From Lithodes maja (Eukaryota > Arthropoda > Malacostraca > Decapoda > Lithodidae), in assembly GCA_037953745.1 (NCBI GenBank), contig JBAKBP010004324.1, positions 62,001-126,000 on the forward strand: a DNA stretch of 64,000 nt, in the 5' to 3' direction. The notes beneath the pieces were generated by a model, which had not been told where the DNA came from, ran no database searches, and saw only the letters and a program-made list of their open reading frames with translations. This document shows positions 28,095 through 38,779 of the stretch, piece after piece (the stretch's first letter is position 1; each line of letters begins with the position of its first letter). Position numbers and translations under genes: made by a program.

Positions 28095-29893
28095 TGTTAC
28101 GGCTGGATCGGCAATACATATTCGGGATTCTTGATCGTAGGACAGAAATGGCTTATGTGACAACGACACGCTCGATTCCAGTCCCAAATACTATATGCTC
28201 CAGACAACAAAAGCACCAACGCCCTACAGAGTTATCGTCTATGGTAACGAGGTACCTTAACTCGGCGAAAGTGTACAACAGGGGTAGGCTATGAGGCTAA
28301 ACTCCCTCAGACATTTATAGGTTACGTTATTACTAAAGAAATGCAATACTCAAGAAACTACGTTAATATTAAGCCTCTAATAATGTAGAATAGAAGCAGG
28401 CTAAAGGTATGACAGTGAAATGCTAAATGACAAATGTACACGCCTACTTGAAAGCGCGTGCACTAGAATAACTGTCCCCTACTAACATGCACTAGCATGT
28501 AGCATACAAGATGTTCATGATCCAGTAGATACCTAATAATACACATGGAAGGAACATAAATAGTAGTCACTTATTGTAATAATGAATCTATACTTGGAAT
28601 AACTAAAAGGTTGCAGGCAACAGTACTGCGCCGGTAGCCTACTACCGCATAGGCTACTTCGCTTCTCTCACTCTGTCTCCCCTCTGAGTCCGTATGCGCC
28701 CTACGCAACGGAGCTCCGGAAACAGCAGCAAAACGACAGTGCAGTTAATTGATACATGAAAGTATTAATAGTGTTGTCTTGTGTGTGAGTAATGTGTATT
28801 GTAAAGTGTTACATACATAAACTTAAAGAGAGCTGCAATGCATAGTAAAATAAAGATATCACCCACTCATCATCCCCATGTGTTCTAGCTAGCAGGCCAA
28901 GTCACAGGAACAACGAGTCCCAGCACCGAAAGCGAGAACCCAGGAAAAGACTGCAGAGAACACAAGGACAGATAAATTACGTTACTCTACTATACCGGCA
29001 CTACGAGCGAGCTGTAGTCTCTGGTACTACACTCGCTCCTGGCTCGGTAGGCAAATCAAGGCTAAGTCCTCGCCCCTCTACAGACAACTCCTGGGCATGG
29101 TCGGGCTCTTACACATGGCACTAGTCTAGTCACAAATTGGATGATGAGCTGGGCATATAACTCGTGAACATGTAGAACGTTCACCAACTATCCTCATCAA
29201 GAAGATCGCTGTTCACATTAACCCCTTAAATCTAATACATGTAAATATATGCTTGTCCTAAGAGTAATACGAGAGGTGAGTGCTGAAACTCCTTTAGGAC
29301 CTCAAGGGAAGGGTATGCATTTAAATAGAGAGAAGAATGAAATGAGAGTAATGTCGTCAGAGAGAAAGAGTGCAACCGTGAGAAATTGGGAGAGAGGGCA
29401 AGGGATGTTAGAATCTCAAAGGTTCTAGGCAACCTGATCATGGAACACACAGCGAGCCTCCATGCAATGTGCAGTACGACAACATGGGCAGCCCGGCAGC
29501 ATATGCAGGCGGCAATGTACTACCAACCCTGTCGCACCTAGCTATAAGCGCAGGGCTGCCAACCGGTCCATACGTCTGGCAACCATTGCTACCCTCTCGC
29601 TCTGAAGTCTAACTCACTCTCTCTCTCTGAATTCCTATCATCTCATCTATCAACTTCTCTATTGATACTACATATTAAATGGAAGGTCTCGACATGGCTT
29701 AAAACAAAACCCACCACTGGTTAGCAAATGACGAGACCTTTGCAGAGATACAAAGAACACAGTTATACGTTGTCACACTCAATATAAGCAGCCAACACGG
29801 CACCGCACCGGCACACGGCACCGCACCGGCACACGGCACAGTGGAGTACCAAGGAGTACAATCAGGTTGCGTTGCCACGCACTGGGCGTCACA
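28095..29893 (-). repeat. 3' LTR of Gmr1-like element
   Basis: 1,799 bp. On the plus strand it begins TGTTACGGCTGG and ends GGGCGTCACA (TG...CA ends). It is identical to the copy at 35,523-37,321 in all but two positions I noticed (29,029 A vs 36,457 G; 29,072 G vs 36,500 A). It includes a short CGGCACCGCACCGG tandem near 29,812. Confidence 0.92.
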
Positions 29894-30175
29894 GCCCCCC
29901 CCAAGATTTTAGATAATCGACCTTAGAAGCATTATCAAAATCTGACAGGCAACCAACCGACCTGCTACCCTTAGCTGCCACTAATTGCAAAAGGTGCACA
30001 ACAACTGAAGTGTGAATTATACATAAAACACAATATCGCATGCATCATGCTACAACAATAAAGACTTACAAAACTAAAACAAAATTTTCTCGTTTATTTT
30101 ATTGTTTTATAATCTTTTTGGACGGCGTTATGATAGCCTAATTTTACTCCTGCTCAACCCACACACCGTGCACGA

Positions 30176-33100
30176 CTATCCTGGATCATCAACCCTTGAT
30201 AGACAATCTGCTATCACGTTCTCACTCCCGGCCACATGCTGAATGTTGAGATTATACTCTTGGAGCATTAGGGACCACCTGGTCAACCGCATATTCCGAT
30301 TGTGAAACTGATTTAGGAATTTCAAGGGATGATGGTCCGTATAAATCGTCACTACCGGGCCGTAGGCTGGAACATAAACTTCGAAATGTTTGAGCGACAA
30401 AACGATAGCAAGAAGCTCCTTCTCTATAGTCGAGTAATTCCTTTGTGCCGAATTAAACTTGCGAGAAAAGAAGCTCACTGGGTGTTCCAAGCCCTCGGAA
30501 TCAGTCTGCAGTAACACTGCCCCGGCACCCACACCGCTGGCATCAGTCGCCAGCTGAAAACTCCTGGAGAAGTCTGGGGCTCTCAAAATCGGATGTGTAC
30601 ACAGCAGGTGCTTGACTAGGTCGAAAGCCCTCTGACACTCCGCAGCCCAACAGAACTTCACTGACTTCGACAGTAGATCAGTTAACGGTGCTAAGACAGT
30701 AGAGTATCCCCGGATGAAGCGCCTATAATAGCCTATCATACCTAGGAACCGCATGACCTGGCGCTTAGTGGTGGGCCTGGGAAACATATTGATAGCCTGT
30801 ATCTTGCTCAGGGGGGGGCACACCCGGCCTAACCCGACCACGAAGCCAAGATACTGCACAGTAGCCTTTACAAACTCGCACTTCCTCAGGTTCATCACCA
30901 GCCCAGCATCGTGCAACTTCCCAAACAGGGTCTCTAAGTGCCTTAGGTGATTTTCAAAATCGTCATCATACACCATCACGTCATCAAGGTAGACCGTGCA
31001 GTTAGGGATTTCGTCACAAATATCGTTCATCAGGTTCTGAAACGTGGCAGGTGCGTTCTTAAGCCCATAAGGCATTACGTTACATTGGTAGGTCTTGCCA
31101 TCTACCACAAAACCACAAACTTGCTTAGCTCGGTCCGACAGGGGTACTTGCCAGTAGCCTTTTACAAGATCAATTTTAGTAAGGTACTTTGCATTCCCTA
31201 TCTTGTCCACGCTGTCATCAACTCGAGGCAAAGGGTAAGGGTTGGTAGTGGTCAAGCCATTTAGCCTACGAAAATCTATGCAGAACCGCACCTTGCCGTC
31301 AGGTTTTGGCTGCAACGTGACGGGCGATGTCCACTTCACATAACCTTCAGTGATCATCCCTCTCTCAACCATGTACTTTAACTCCTCCCGTAAAGCTGGC
31401 AACTTTACCGGGGGCACACGGTAGGGCACTGACTTGAAGGGCACATTATCACCGACGTCCACGTCGTGCGTTACCTGAGTAGTGAGACCTGGGTGTTCGG
31501 CAAAAACAGAGGGGTATGACCTGAACAGGCCTAGGACAGCAGCACCCTGGTGCTCAGGCAGGTGACTTACAGCTTGCCTAGCCTCTTGTTCAGTATTCCC
31601 CGCCCACTGTTCCGCGGAAATGACACAGTCCCAGCTATCCTCCTCAGCAGCATGACTGTCCCCACCTCCTTCTCCACCCTGGCCGCTGCAGGCCAGCACA
31701 GGGACAGTGAGAGGCTCTGAGGGGCGTCTCACATACTCTTTCATGAGGTTAACATGACATAACTGATGTTTTTTTCTACGGTCAGGTGTTGCAACGAGAT
31801 AATCAAGGTCGGACAGTTTCTTAGCCACCACATACGGCCCAATAAACTTGGCAGAAAGGGGGTGTCCAGGCAAAGGTAAAAGCAACATTACCTCCTGACC
31901 CACCGAAAACTCCCGAAGCTTCACCTTGGCGTCATACTGGTGCTTCATGACCGCCTGTGCATTAACCAAGTTATTACCTGCCGCTGCCATGCAACCTATA
32001 AGTCTCTCCCGGCTCTCAAGGACACATTTAAGTACAGACCCCGGCTTCTCTTCGCCCTCCCAGATCTCTCTCACCATACTTAAAGGTCCTCTCACATTAT
32101 GGCCAAAGACTAGTTGATTTGGACTGAACCCCAGGCTCTCTCCTGGGACTTCACGTGCAGCGAACAGAACATACGGCAGACCCAAATCCCAATCAGTGTC
32201 ATGTTCTGCACAGTAACAGCGTAGCATACTCTTCAGGGTCGAGTGCCACCGCTCCAAGACTCCCTGACTCTCGGGATGGTAGGCTGACGACACTACAGAA
32301 CATATACCGTGCAACTGAAGGGTTTGCTTGAACAATTTGGATGTAAAATTGCTCCCCTGGTCTGACTGCACCTCACGTGGAAATCCATAACGGGAACAGA
32401 ACAATAATAAGTTTTTAACAACTGCCTTTGCCGAGCCGTTTCTCATGGGGTATGCGTCCGGGTATCTCGTAGCCACATCCATGATTGTCAACAGGAATTT
32501 ATTGCCACTACTAGTAGGCGGGAAAGGGCCAACCAAATCTACTACAACTTTGCTGAACGGAGGCCCGGTGACAGGTATGGGAAACAAAGGTGCCTTCGGG
32601 ATTGTCTGGTTAGGCTTCCCCGTTGTCTGGCAGGTCGCACACCCAGCCACCCATGCACAGACATCAGCCTTGACCCCAGGCCACCAGAAAAACCTGCCCA
32701 ATGCCGCCAATGTTTTTGTTACCCCCAAATGACCCGCCACCGGCACATCATGCGCCAGACACAATAAGGACTCTCTATACTTATTTGGAACAACCACCTG
32801 GTCTACTACCCTCGCACCGCCCTCCCACTTCGATTTGGGGTCTAGAAATCTGCGGTACAATATCCTGTTGAGCCTAAAGAAATCTCCCGGCTTCGCATCC
32901 CCATCTTCCTCCAACTCTATGGCACCATTGCTATAACGAGCTAGGCTAGCGTCTTGCAGCTGCTGCTCACTAATGTCCCTGGGCGTCAATGCATCAAGAT
33001 GGTTTTGTAATAAGACATTACCCCGGCTAGTAGGCTCTACTGCCTTAGTGGCTCTCGCTACAGCTCTTGCCTCACGCGAAGTCTTACCCAACTCTGCCTT

Positions 33101-35134
33101 GTTACACACCATATCTGGGCCAGAGTCAACTCCCGTGTTTATTATAGGTCCAAGTACCGAATCACCGAGAAGTGCAGCAGAATCAATGTCCCTTTTCCTG
33201 CCCTTAGCAACCTTCTCCTGATCCTTCCTCCACTGTCCCCGAGGTTGAGTGCTAGGCTGTGCAGGAGCCGCAGAGCGAGATCGGGTTACCACACAGGCCA
33301 TCTCATCCTGTTGGCACCTCCCAACCCATTCCCGATTCTCACCATCCACGTCGGCCGCCCTCTCGGCAACGACTAAGGGTGGAGTCCCGGAAGTGGGCAC
33401 CGCAAAGTCGTTGCCGAGAAGAAGGTCGACGCCCTCAACTGGCAAACACTCAACGATCCCTACATCCAGCTCCCTGCACACCTCTCCCACTCTCAACTCC
33501 AACCTCACAAGTGGGTATGACCTCGTAGCATTTATACCCTGCACCACAACAACTCTGGCCGCATTTATCGGTTTCCCTGTGAAGTTCCTCAACAAAGTTT
33601 GCGAAGCCCCCGTATCCCTCAGCAAGTCAACCCTCCGTAGTTCACTCCCCCAGCTCACAAACCCGTGTCCCCGATGGTTACAGAAAGTGTCCCGGACAGG
33701 TGTCGAGCCTTCCGTACGCTTCTTTACCGCGTGTGCCTCAGCTGCTGACAACCTACCCCGGGCAGTTGCTGCAGCCTTCAGAGACACACCGATACTGTGA
33801 ACCAATGACACCGGCTTAGCGGGAGTGTTACTAGGGCACTCACGTGAATAATGGCCTAGCTTCTGACATTTGTAACATTTCACATCCCCAATGGGCTTCT
33901 TCCCTTGTGCGGGCGAAGAAGGGGCCTGACCTTTAGTAAACGGGAGAGGCTTGTGTTTGTAGGTGTTATTAGGTGCAATGCATTTAGTGTGGTTATGTGT
34001 GTCATAGGATTTGTTATTATCGAAAACTCTGGTGGGTGGGGTATAGCGCCCCTTCTGCCCTGACTCAGCCCTCTGAGCGGCACCGCAACCACGAATCAAT
34101 GATAATCTGAAGTCTGCCATCTTGGCAGCCTCCTCTACTGTCTTGGGACATTTTTCCTTAATGTTCAGCGTTAGATCGGTTCCAGTACATTTGTAAAACT
34201 GTTCCAGATAGAAAAGTTGCTTAATTTCCTCAGCCGACTCTGCGTGCTCGGACCGAAACCAGTTATTACATGCATCTGTTAAGTCCCGTGCGTGCTCCAT
34301 AAAACTGACATCGCTCTTCTTATTCACGCCACGGAACTTCAATCTATAAGTTTCGGGTTGCAGTTCGTAGGCCCGGAGCACAGCCTCCTTCACCAGTCCA
34401 TACACTACACTCTCGTCCAGTGACAGTGCATCGTAGGCTTTCAACCCCTTACCCACTAGACGTGATGAAACTAATGCTGCCCATTTAACCTCCGGCCAGT
34501 CATACTCACGACACTTCTTTTCGAAACGAGCAAAAAACTCAGTCACTGCTGTCTCATCAAATGCGGGTACTAACTTAATTAAATGCGAAAGTGAGTCTGT
34601 AACCCGGTGCCCACCACCGAGATGACGCCCCGTGGTCTCTACTCTAGACTTCTCGACATCCATTTCAGCCTGGTACCTGGTTGCATCCTGATTGGCTTGG
34701 ATTCTAGCAACCTCTATGCGTTCTATACTAGCCTGTTGTATCTGTATCTGAGTCTCCTGCAGCTTAAACTTAGCTAGTTCTAGCTGAAATAACATCTCAG
34801 GAGACAGGCCTGGGGGGGGAGAGCACAAAATGGGGGATCCACACCGAGACGTGTTTACGGGTAAGCCAGCTTGCCCTTGAGAACCCTCCTGCTGCATCGT
34901 GCTAAGACTCGCTGGCTGAGGGCCCAGCTCAGGGGTAGGGTGGAATGGAGGCTTGGAGGGAACCCCCCAAGATCCCACTCCACCCACCGCCCCATCGCCA
35001 TCACCCAACAAACATGCCACCAAATTCTTCTTGGGCCAACTGTCAGGACAGTCCCGCCCCAAAACCGTGGCTAAACAGCGAAGACCGTAACAATCAATAG
35101 CCTGCAGGCGCTGTTCGGTCAAAGGTGTCTGCAA
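30176..35134 (-). CDS. Gag-Pol polyprotein, integrase upstream of RT (Gmr1-like)
   Basis: A single uninterrupted 1,652-codon ORF. The Gag-like N-terminal region ends in a CCHC knuckle (CYKCQKLGHYSREC, about residue 412). The protease has DTGA near 505. The integrase zinc-binding HHCC block (HLGVTKTL...CATC) is around 790-830. The catalytic core has D near 863 (VVVDLVG), D near 925 (QSDQGSN) and E near 960 (GVLERW), followed by a GPY-type C-terminal module near 1,100. RT has PKPDGKVRFCIDFRRLN near 1,280 and YLDDV near 1,383. RNase H starts near 1,530 (TDASGVGAG) and has TDHHPLKFL. It ends 9 bp upstream of the C-terminal stop-side flank, with no breaks. It copies and integrates the element in germline cells, and all catalytic residues looked for are present. 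Confidence 0.92.
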   Translation of the reverse strand: MQTPLTEQRLQAIDCYGLRCLATVLGRDCPDSWPKKNLVACLLGDGDGAVGGVGSWGVPSKPPFHPTPELGPQPASLSTMQQEGSQGQAGLPVNTSRCGSPILCSPPPGLSPEMLFQLELAKFKLQETQIQIQQASIERIEVARIQANQDATRYQAEMDVEKSRVETTGRHLGGGHRVTDSLSHLIKLVPAFDETAVTEFFARFEKKCREYDWPEVKWAALVSSRLVGKGLKAYDALSLDESVVYGLVKEAVLRAYELQPETYRLKFRGVNKKSDVSFMEHARDLTDACNNWFRSEHAESAEEIKQLFYLEQFYKCTGTDLTLNIKEKCPKTVEEAAKMADFRLSLIRGCGAAQRAESGQKGRYTPPTRVFDNNKSYDTHNHTKCIAPNNTYKHKPLPFTKGQAPSSPAQGKKPIGDVKCYKCQKLGHYSRECPSNTPAKPVSLVHSIGVSLKAAATARGRLSAAEAHAVKKRTEGSTPVRDTFCNHRGHGFVSWGSELRRVDLLRDTGASQTLLRNFTGKPINAARVVVVQGINATRSYPLVRLELRVGEVCRELDVGIVECLPVEGVDLLLGNDFAVPTSGTPPLVVAERAADVDGENREWVGRCQQDEMACVVTRSRSAAPAQPSTQPRGQWRKDQEKVAKGRKRDIDSAALLGDSVLGPIINTGVDSGPDMVCNKAELGKTSREARAVARATKAVEPTSRGNVLLQNHLDALTPRDISEQQLQDASLARYSNGAIELEEDGDAKPGDFFRLNRILYRRFLDPKSKWEGGARVVDQVVVPNKYRESLLCLAHDVPVAGHLGVTKTLAALGRFFWWPGVKADVCAWVAGCATCQTTGKPNQTIPKAPLFPIPVTGPPFSKVVVDLVGPFPPTSSGNKFLLTIMDVATRYPDAYPMRNGSAKAVVKNLLLFCSRYGFPREVQSDQGSNFTSKLFKQTLQLHGICSVVSSAYHPESQGVLERWHSTLKSMLRCYCAEHDTDWDLGLPYVLFAAREVPGESLGFSPNQLVFGHNVRGPLSMVREIWEGEEKPGSVLKCVLESRERLIGCMAAAGNNLVNAQAVMKHQYDAKVKLREFSVGQEVMLLLPLPGHPLSAKFIGPYVVAKKLSDLDYLVATPDRRKKHQLCHVNLMKEYVRRPSEPLTVPVLACSGQGGEGGGDSHAAEEDSWDCVISAEQWAGNTEQEARQAVSHLPEHQGAAVLGLFRSYPSVFAEHPGLTTQVTHDVDVGDNVPFKSVPYRVPPVKLPALREELKYMVERGMITEGYVKWTSPVTLQPKPDGKVRFCIDFRRLNGLTTTNPYPLPRVDDSVDKIGNAKYLTKIDLVKGYWQVPLSDRAKQVCGFVVDGKTYQCNVMPYGLKNAPATFQNLMNDICDEIPNCTVYLDDVMVYDDDFENHLRHLETLFGKLHDAGLVMNLRKCEFVKATVQYLGFVVGLGRVCPPLSKIQAINMFPRPTTKRQVMRFLGMIGYYRRFIRGYSTVLAPLTDLLSKSVKFCWAAECQRAFDLVKHLLCTHPILRAPDFSRSFQLATDASGVGAGAVLLQTDSEGLEHPVSFFSRKFNSAQRNYSTIEKELLAIVLSLKHFEVYVPAYGPVVTIYTDHHPLKFLNQFHNRNMRLTRWSLMLQEYNLNIQHVAGSENVIADCLSRVDDPG

Positions 35135-35522
35135 AATGCCCGGGCATCCCTCTCTCCACTTATAACACTCCCCTCCCTAAACATCTGTTGTACTTGCTGG
35201 TTACTAGGCTGTACCGTGTTATCCTCCCCCGTAAATGATGAGTCATTAGACATAGTGCTGGTTATACAATTGCTGTTCATAAAAAAAAGAAGTGCTTATT
35301 ACTAATTGCAGTCTCGACTCACAAAATGTTAAAGATGCTTGAATGACTCTACTCTAGACACCCCCAACGAAACAATCTGCAAGTCCACCAATACAATAAT
35401 GACACAATAAAAATTCCTCCAATATGCAAGAAAATTCTAGCCAGCTCTACTAGGTAGCATAGAATAGTTCTCCAAAAAACATGTGATAGGATACTACTGA
35501 ATCTTGTGCAAGGTCGCCATTT
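35135..35522 (-). other. 5' untranslated region and primer-binding site of the LTR element
   Basis: Between the gag start and the 5' LTR. The LTR-proximal end reads, on the minus strand, TGGCGACCTTGCAC, fitting a primer-binding site that begins with TGG (complement of tRNA CCA). The identity of the tRNA was not determined. No ORF is supported. Confidence 0.6.
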
Positions 35523-37321
35523 TGTTACGGCTGGATCGGCAATACATATTCGGGATTCTTGATCGTAGGACAGAAATGGCTTATGTGACAACGACACGCT
35601 CGATTCCAGTCCCAAATACTATATGCTCCAGACAACAAAAGCACCAACGCCCTACAGAGTTATCGTCTATGGTAACGAGGTACCTTAACTCGGCGAAAGT
35701 GTACAACAGGGGTAGGCTATGAGGCTAAACTCCCTCAGACATTTATAGGTTACGTTATTACTAAAGAAATGCAATACTCAAGAAACTACGTTAATATTAA
35801 GCCTCTAATAATGTAGAATAGAAGCAGGCTAAAGGTATGACAGTGAAATGCTAAATGACAAATGTACACGCCTACTTGAAAGCGCGTGCACTAGAATAAC
35901 TGTCCCCTACTAACATGCACTAGCATGTAGCATACAAGATGTTCATGATCCAGTAGATACCTAATAATACACATGGAAGGAACATAAATAGTAGTCACTT
36001 ATTGTAATAATGAATCTATACTTGGAATAACTAAAAGGTTGCAGGCAACAGTACTGCGCCGGTAGCCTACTACCGCATAGGCTACTTCGCTTCTCTCACT
36101 CTGTCTCCCCTCTGAGTCCGTATGCGCCCTACGCAACGGAGCTCCGGAAACAGCAGCAAAACGACAGTGCAGTTAATTGATACATGAAAGTATTAATAGT
36201 GTTGTCTTGTGTGTGAGTAATGTGTATTGTAAAGTGTTACATACATAAACTTAAAGAGAGCTGCAATGCATAGTAAAATAAAGATATCACCCACTCATCA
36301 TCCCCATGTGTTCTAGCTAGCAGGCCAAGTCACAGGAACAACGAGTCCCAGCACCGAAAGCGAGAACCCAGGAAAAGACTGCAGAGAACACAAGGACAGA
36401 TAAATTACGTTACTCTACTATACCGGCACTACGAGCGAGCTGTAGTCTCTGGTACTGCACTCGCTCCTGGCTCGGTAGGCAAATCAAGGCTAAGTCCTCA
36501 CCCCTCTACAGACAACTCCTGGGCATGGTCGGGCTCTTACACATGGCACTAGTCTAGTCACAAATTGGATGATGAGCTGGGCATATAACTCGTGAACATG
36601 TAGAACGTTCACCAACTATCCTCATCAAGAAGATCGCTGTTCACATTAACCCCTTAAATCTAATACATGTAAATATATGCTTGTCCTAAGAGTAATACGA
36701 GAGGTGAGTGCTGAAACTCCTTTAGGACCTCAAGGGAAGGGTATGCATTTAAATAGAGAGAAGAATGAAATGAGAGTAATGTCGTCAGAGAGAAAGAGTG
36801 CAACCGTGAGAAATTGGGAGAGAGGGCAAGGGATGTTAGAATCTCAAAGGTTCTAGGCAACCTGATCATGGAACACACAGCGAGCCTCCATGCAATGTGC
36901 AGTACGACAACATGGGCAGCCCGGCAGCATATGCAGGCGGCAATGTACTACCAACCCTGTCGCACCTAGCTATAAGCGCAGGGCTGCCAACCGGTCCATA
37001 CGTCTGGCAACCATTGCTACCCTCTCGCTCTGAAGTCTAACTCACTCTCTCTCTCTGAATTCCTATCATCTCATCTATCAACTTCTCTATTGATACTACA
37101 TATTAAATGGAAGGTCTCGACATGGCTTAAAACAAAACCCACCACTGGTTAGCAAATGACGAGACCTTTGCAGAGATACAAAGAACACAGTTATACGTTG
37201 TCACACTCAATATAAGCAGCCAACACGGCACCGCACCGGCACACGGCACCGCACCGGCACACGGCACAGTGGAGTACCAAGGAGTACAATCAGGTTGCGT
37301 TGCCACGCACTGGGCGTCACA
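35523..37321 (-). repeat. 5' LTR of Gmr1-like element
   Basis: 1,799 bp and the promoter-side LTR for the minus-strand gag-pol gene. It is nearly identical to the 3' LTR (offset 7,428 bp). The 3' neighbour on the plus strand is CTATTAACTAAATAAA, unrelated to the left-flank virus-like DNA. Confidence 0.92.
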
Positions 37322-37469
37322 CTATTAACTAAATAAAATGGGAGGTAATTCCAGTCTTGGATGCTGCGGGGAAAACAAATATTGTCTAAATATGTCTGTG
37401 CTTGCCTGATAGGTGTGGTAGTTTTGGTTGTGGCTGCGTCTCGTAAATTGTATACTTGTAGGGTGTAAA

Positions 37470-38770
37470 TATATATCTTTGTCTATGTGGATAGAGTCTG
37501 GCACAAATCTTTAATTTCTAAACTACCCTCCTTCGGTTTCTATCCCTCCATCTGTGCCTTTGTCTCTAATTTCCTTTCCGGCCTTTCCATAGCCGCGGTT
37601 GTGGATGGCCATTGTTCACTTCCTCACCCTATAAACTCTGGTGTTCCTCAGGGCTCTGACCTATCTCCTATTCTCTTTCTAATTTTTATAAATGATCTCC
37701 TTAACTGTAACTTAATTCCCATCCATTCATACGCAGACGACTCAACCTTACACTACTCCATTAGTTTTTCAGAACGCCCCAGCCAGTAATCCCTTAACGA
37801 CAAACGTAATGAAGCCATAGAACTCTTAAATTCTGATCTAAATATTATCTCCAATTGGGGCAGAGAAAACCTTGTTACCTTTAATGCTTCCAAAACCCAA
37901 TTTCTCCATCTATCTACCCGTCAGGATCTCCCAGCGGACTATCCCTTATTCTTCAACAATACAAAAATCAACCCTTCATCTTCTCTCAATATTCTTGGTG
38001 TCTCTTTTTCTTCTGCTCTCATTTGGAAGGACCATATTACCAGTCTTGCTAAAGCAGCCTCCCAGAAGCTGGGTGTGCTCAACCGCCTTAGGGGGTTCTT
38101 TTCTCCAACACAGCTTCTTGCTCTGTACAGGGGCATAGTGCGTCCTTGTATTGAGTATTGTTCACATGTGTGGGGAGGTTCCTCTCACACCGCTCTCCTA
38201 GACAAAGTTGAAAGGAAGGCCTTTTGTATCATTAACTCCCGTCCACTCACCAACTCTCTGCAATCTCTCTCTCCGCCGCAATGTTGCATCTTTCTCGCTA
38301 TTCTATCGCTACTATAATAATCAGTGTTCCTCAGAGCTTTCCCAGTGCATACCACCTCCTTTACGTAGGGCACGTGGTACCCGTCTTGCAACTCAATCCC
38401 ACCCCTACTCTGTGCAACTCTCTAACCCAAGAGTGAAATGTTACTCTCAAACTTTCTTCTACTCAACAGCTGAGCTCTGGAACTCTCTTGCAGAATCAGT
38501 CTTTCCCTCTTCCTATGACTTAAATTGCTTCAAACTCCGTGTGTCCCGGCATTTTGGCTCGATCGTCCCTTGATTTTGGCCCTGTCACTTTCAACTATGG
38601 GGGAGGCACTCGCTATAGGCAATTCTGCCTTTTGCCTCCCTCAATCACATAGAAAACAAAAATCTACTAAGTTGTTAGTGATATTATATAACATATTTTG
38701 TCTGTGTATTTGTCTTCTTGTTGCAAGTGGGTTTAGTTTAATATGTTGTTTGAGCAAAATGACAAATGTA
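37470..38770 (+). pseudogene. Jockey-like LINE fragment, family 1 copy A
   Basis: A 5'-truncated RT. It enters at DRVWHKSLISKLPSFGFYP, then has NSGVPQGSDLSPILFLIFIND and YADDSTLHYS, before a stop at about 37,787. Shifted frames carry HITSLAKAASQKLG, LLALYRG, CIEYCSHVWGGSSH and the C-terminal LWNSLAESVFPSSYDLNCFKL to 38,573. A 3' UTR follows to about 38,770. The same family is at 43,620-45,290 in opposite orientation, so this is a dead insertion of a multicopy element. 37,322-37,470 is unassigned. Confidence 0.75.
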
Positions 38771-38779
38771 GTGTGTCTG

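Larger units (their letters stand above)
28095..37321 (-). mobile_element. Complete Gmr1-like Ty3/Gypsy LTR retrotransposon
   Basis: Two LTRs (28,095-29,893 and 35,523-37,321) flank a 5.6-kb internal region carrying one intact gag-pol gene on the minus strand. A PBS-like TGGCGACCTTGC lies just inside the 5' LTR on that strand (plus about 35,510-35,521) and a G-rich polypurine tract adjoins the 3' LTR (plus 29,894-29,905). The pol order is protease, integrase, RT, RNase H, the arrangement that defines Gmr1-type elements. Left flank ATAT and right flank CTAT do not form a clear target-site duplication. Confidence 0.9.

Noticed and set aside
29232..29450. Small ORF in each LTR (also 36,660-36,878)
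   Set aside because: Present because the LTRs are identical; no start context or protein family supports it.
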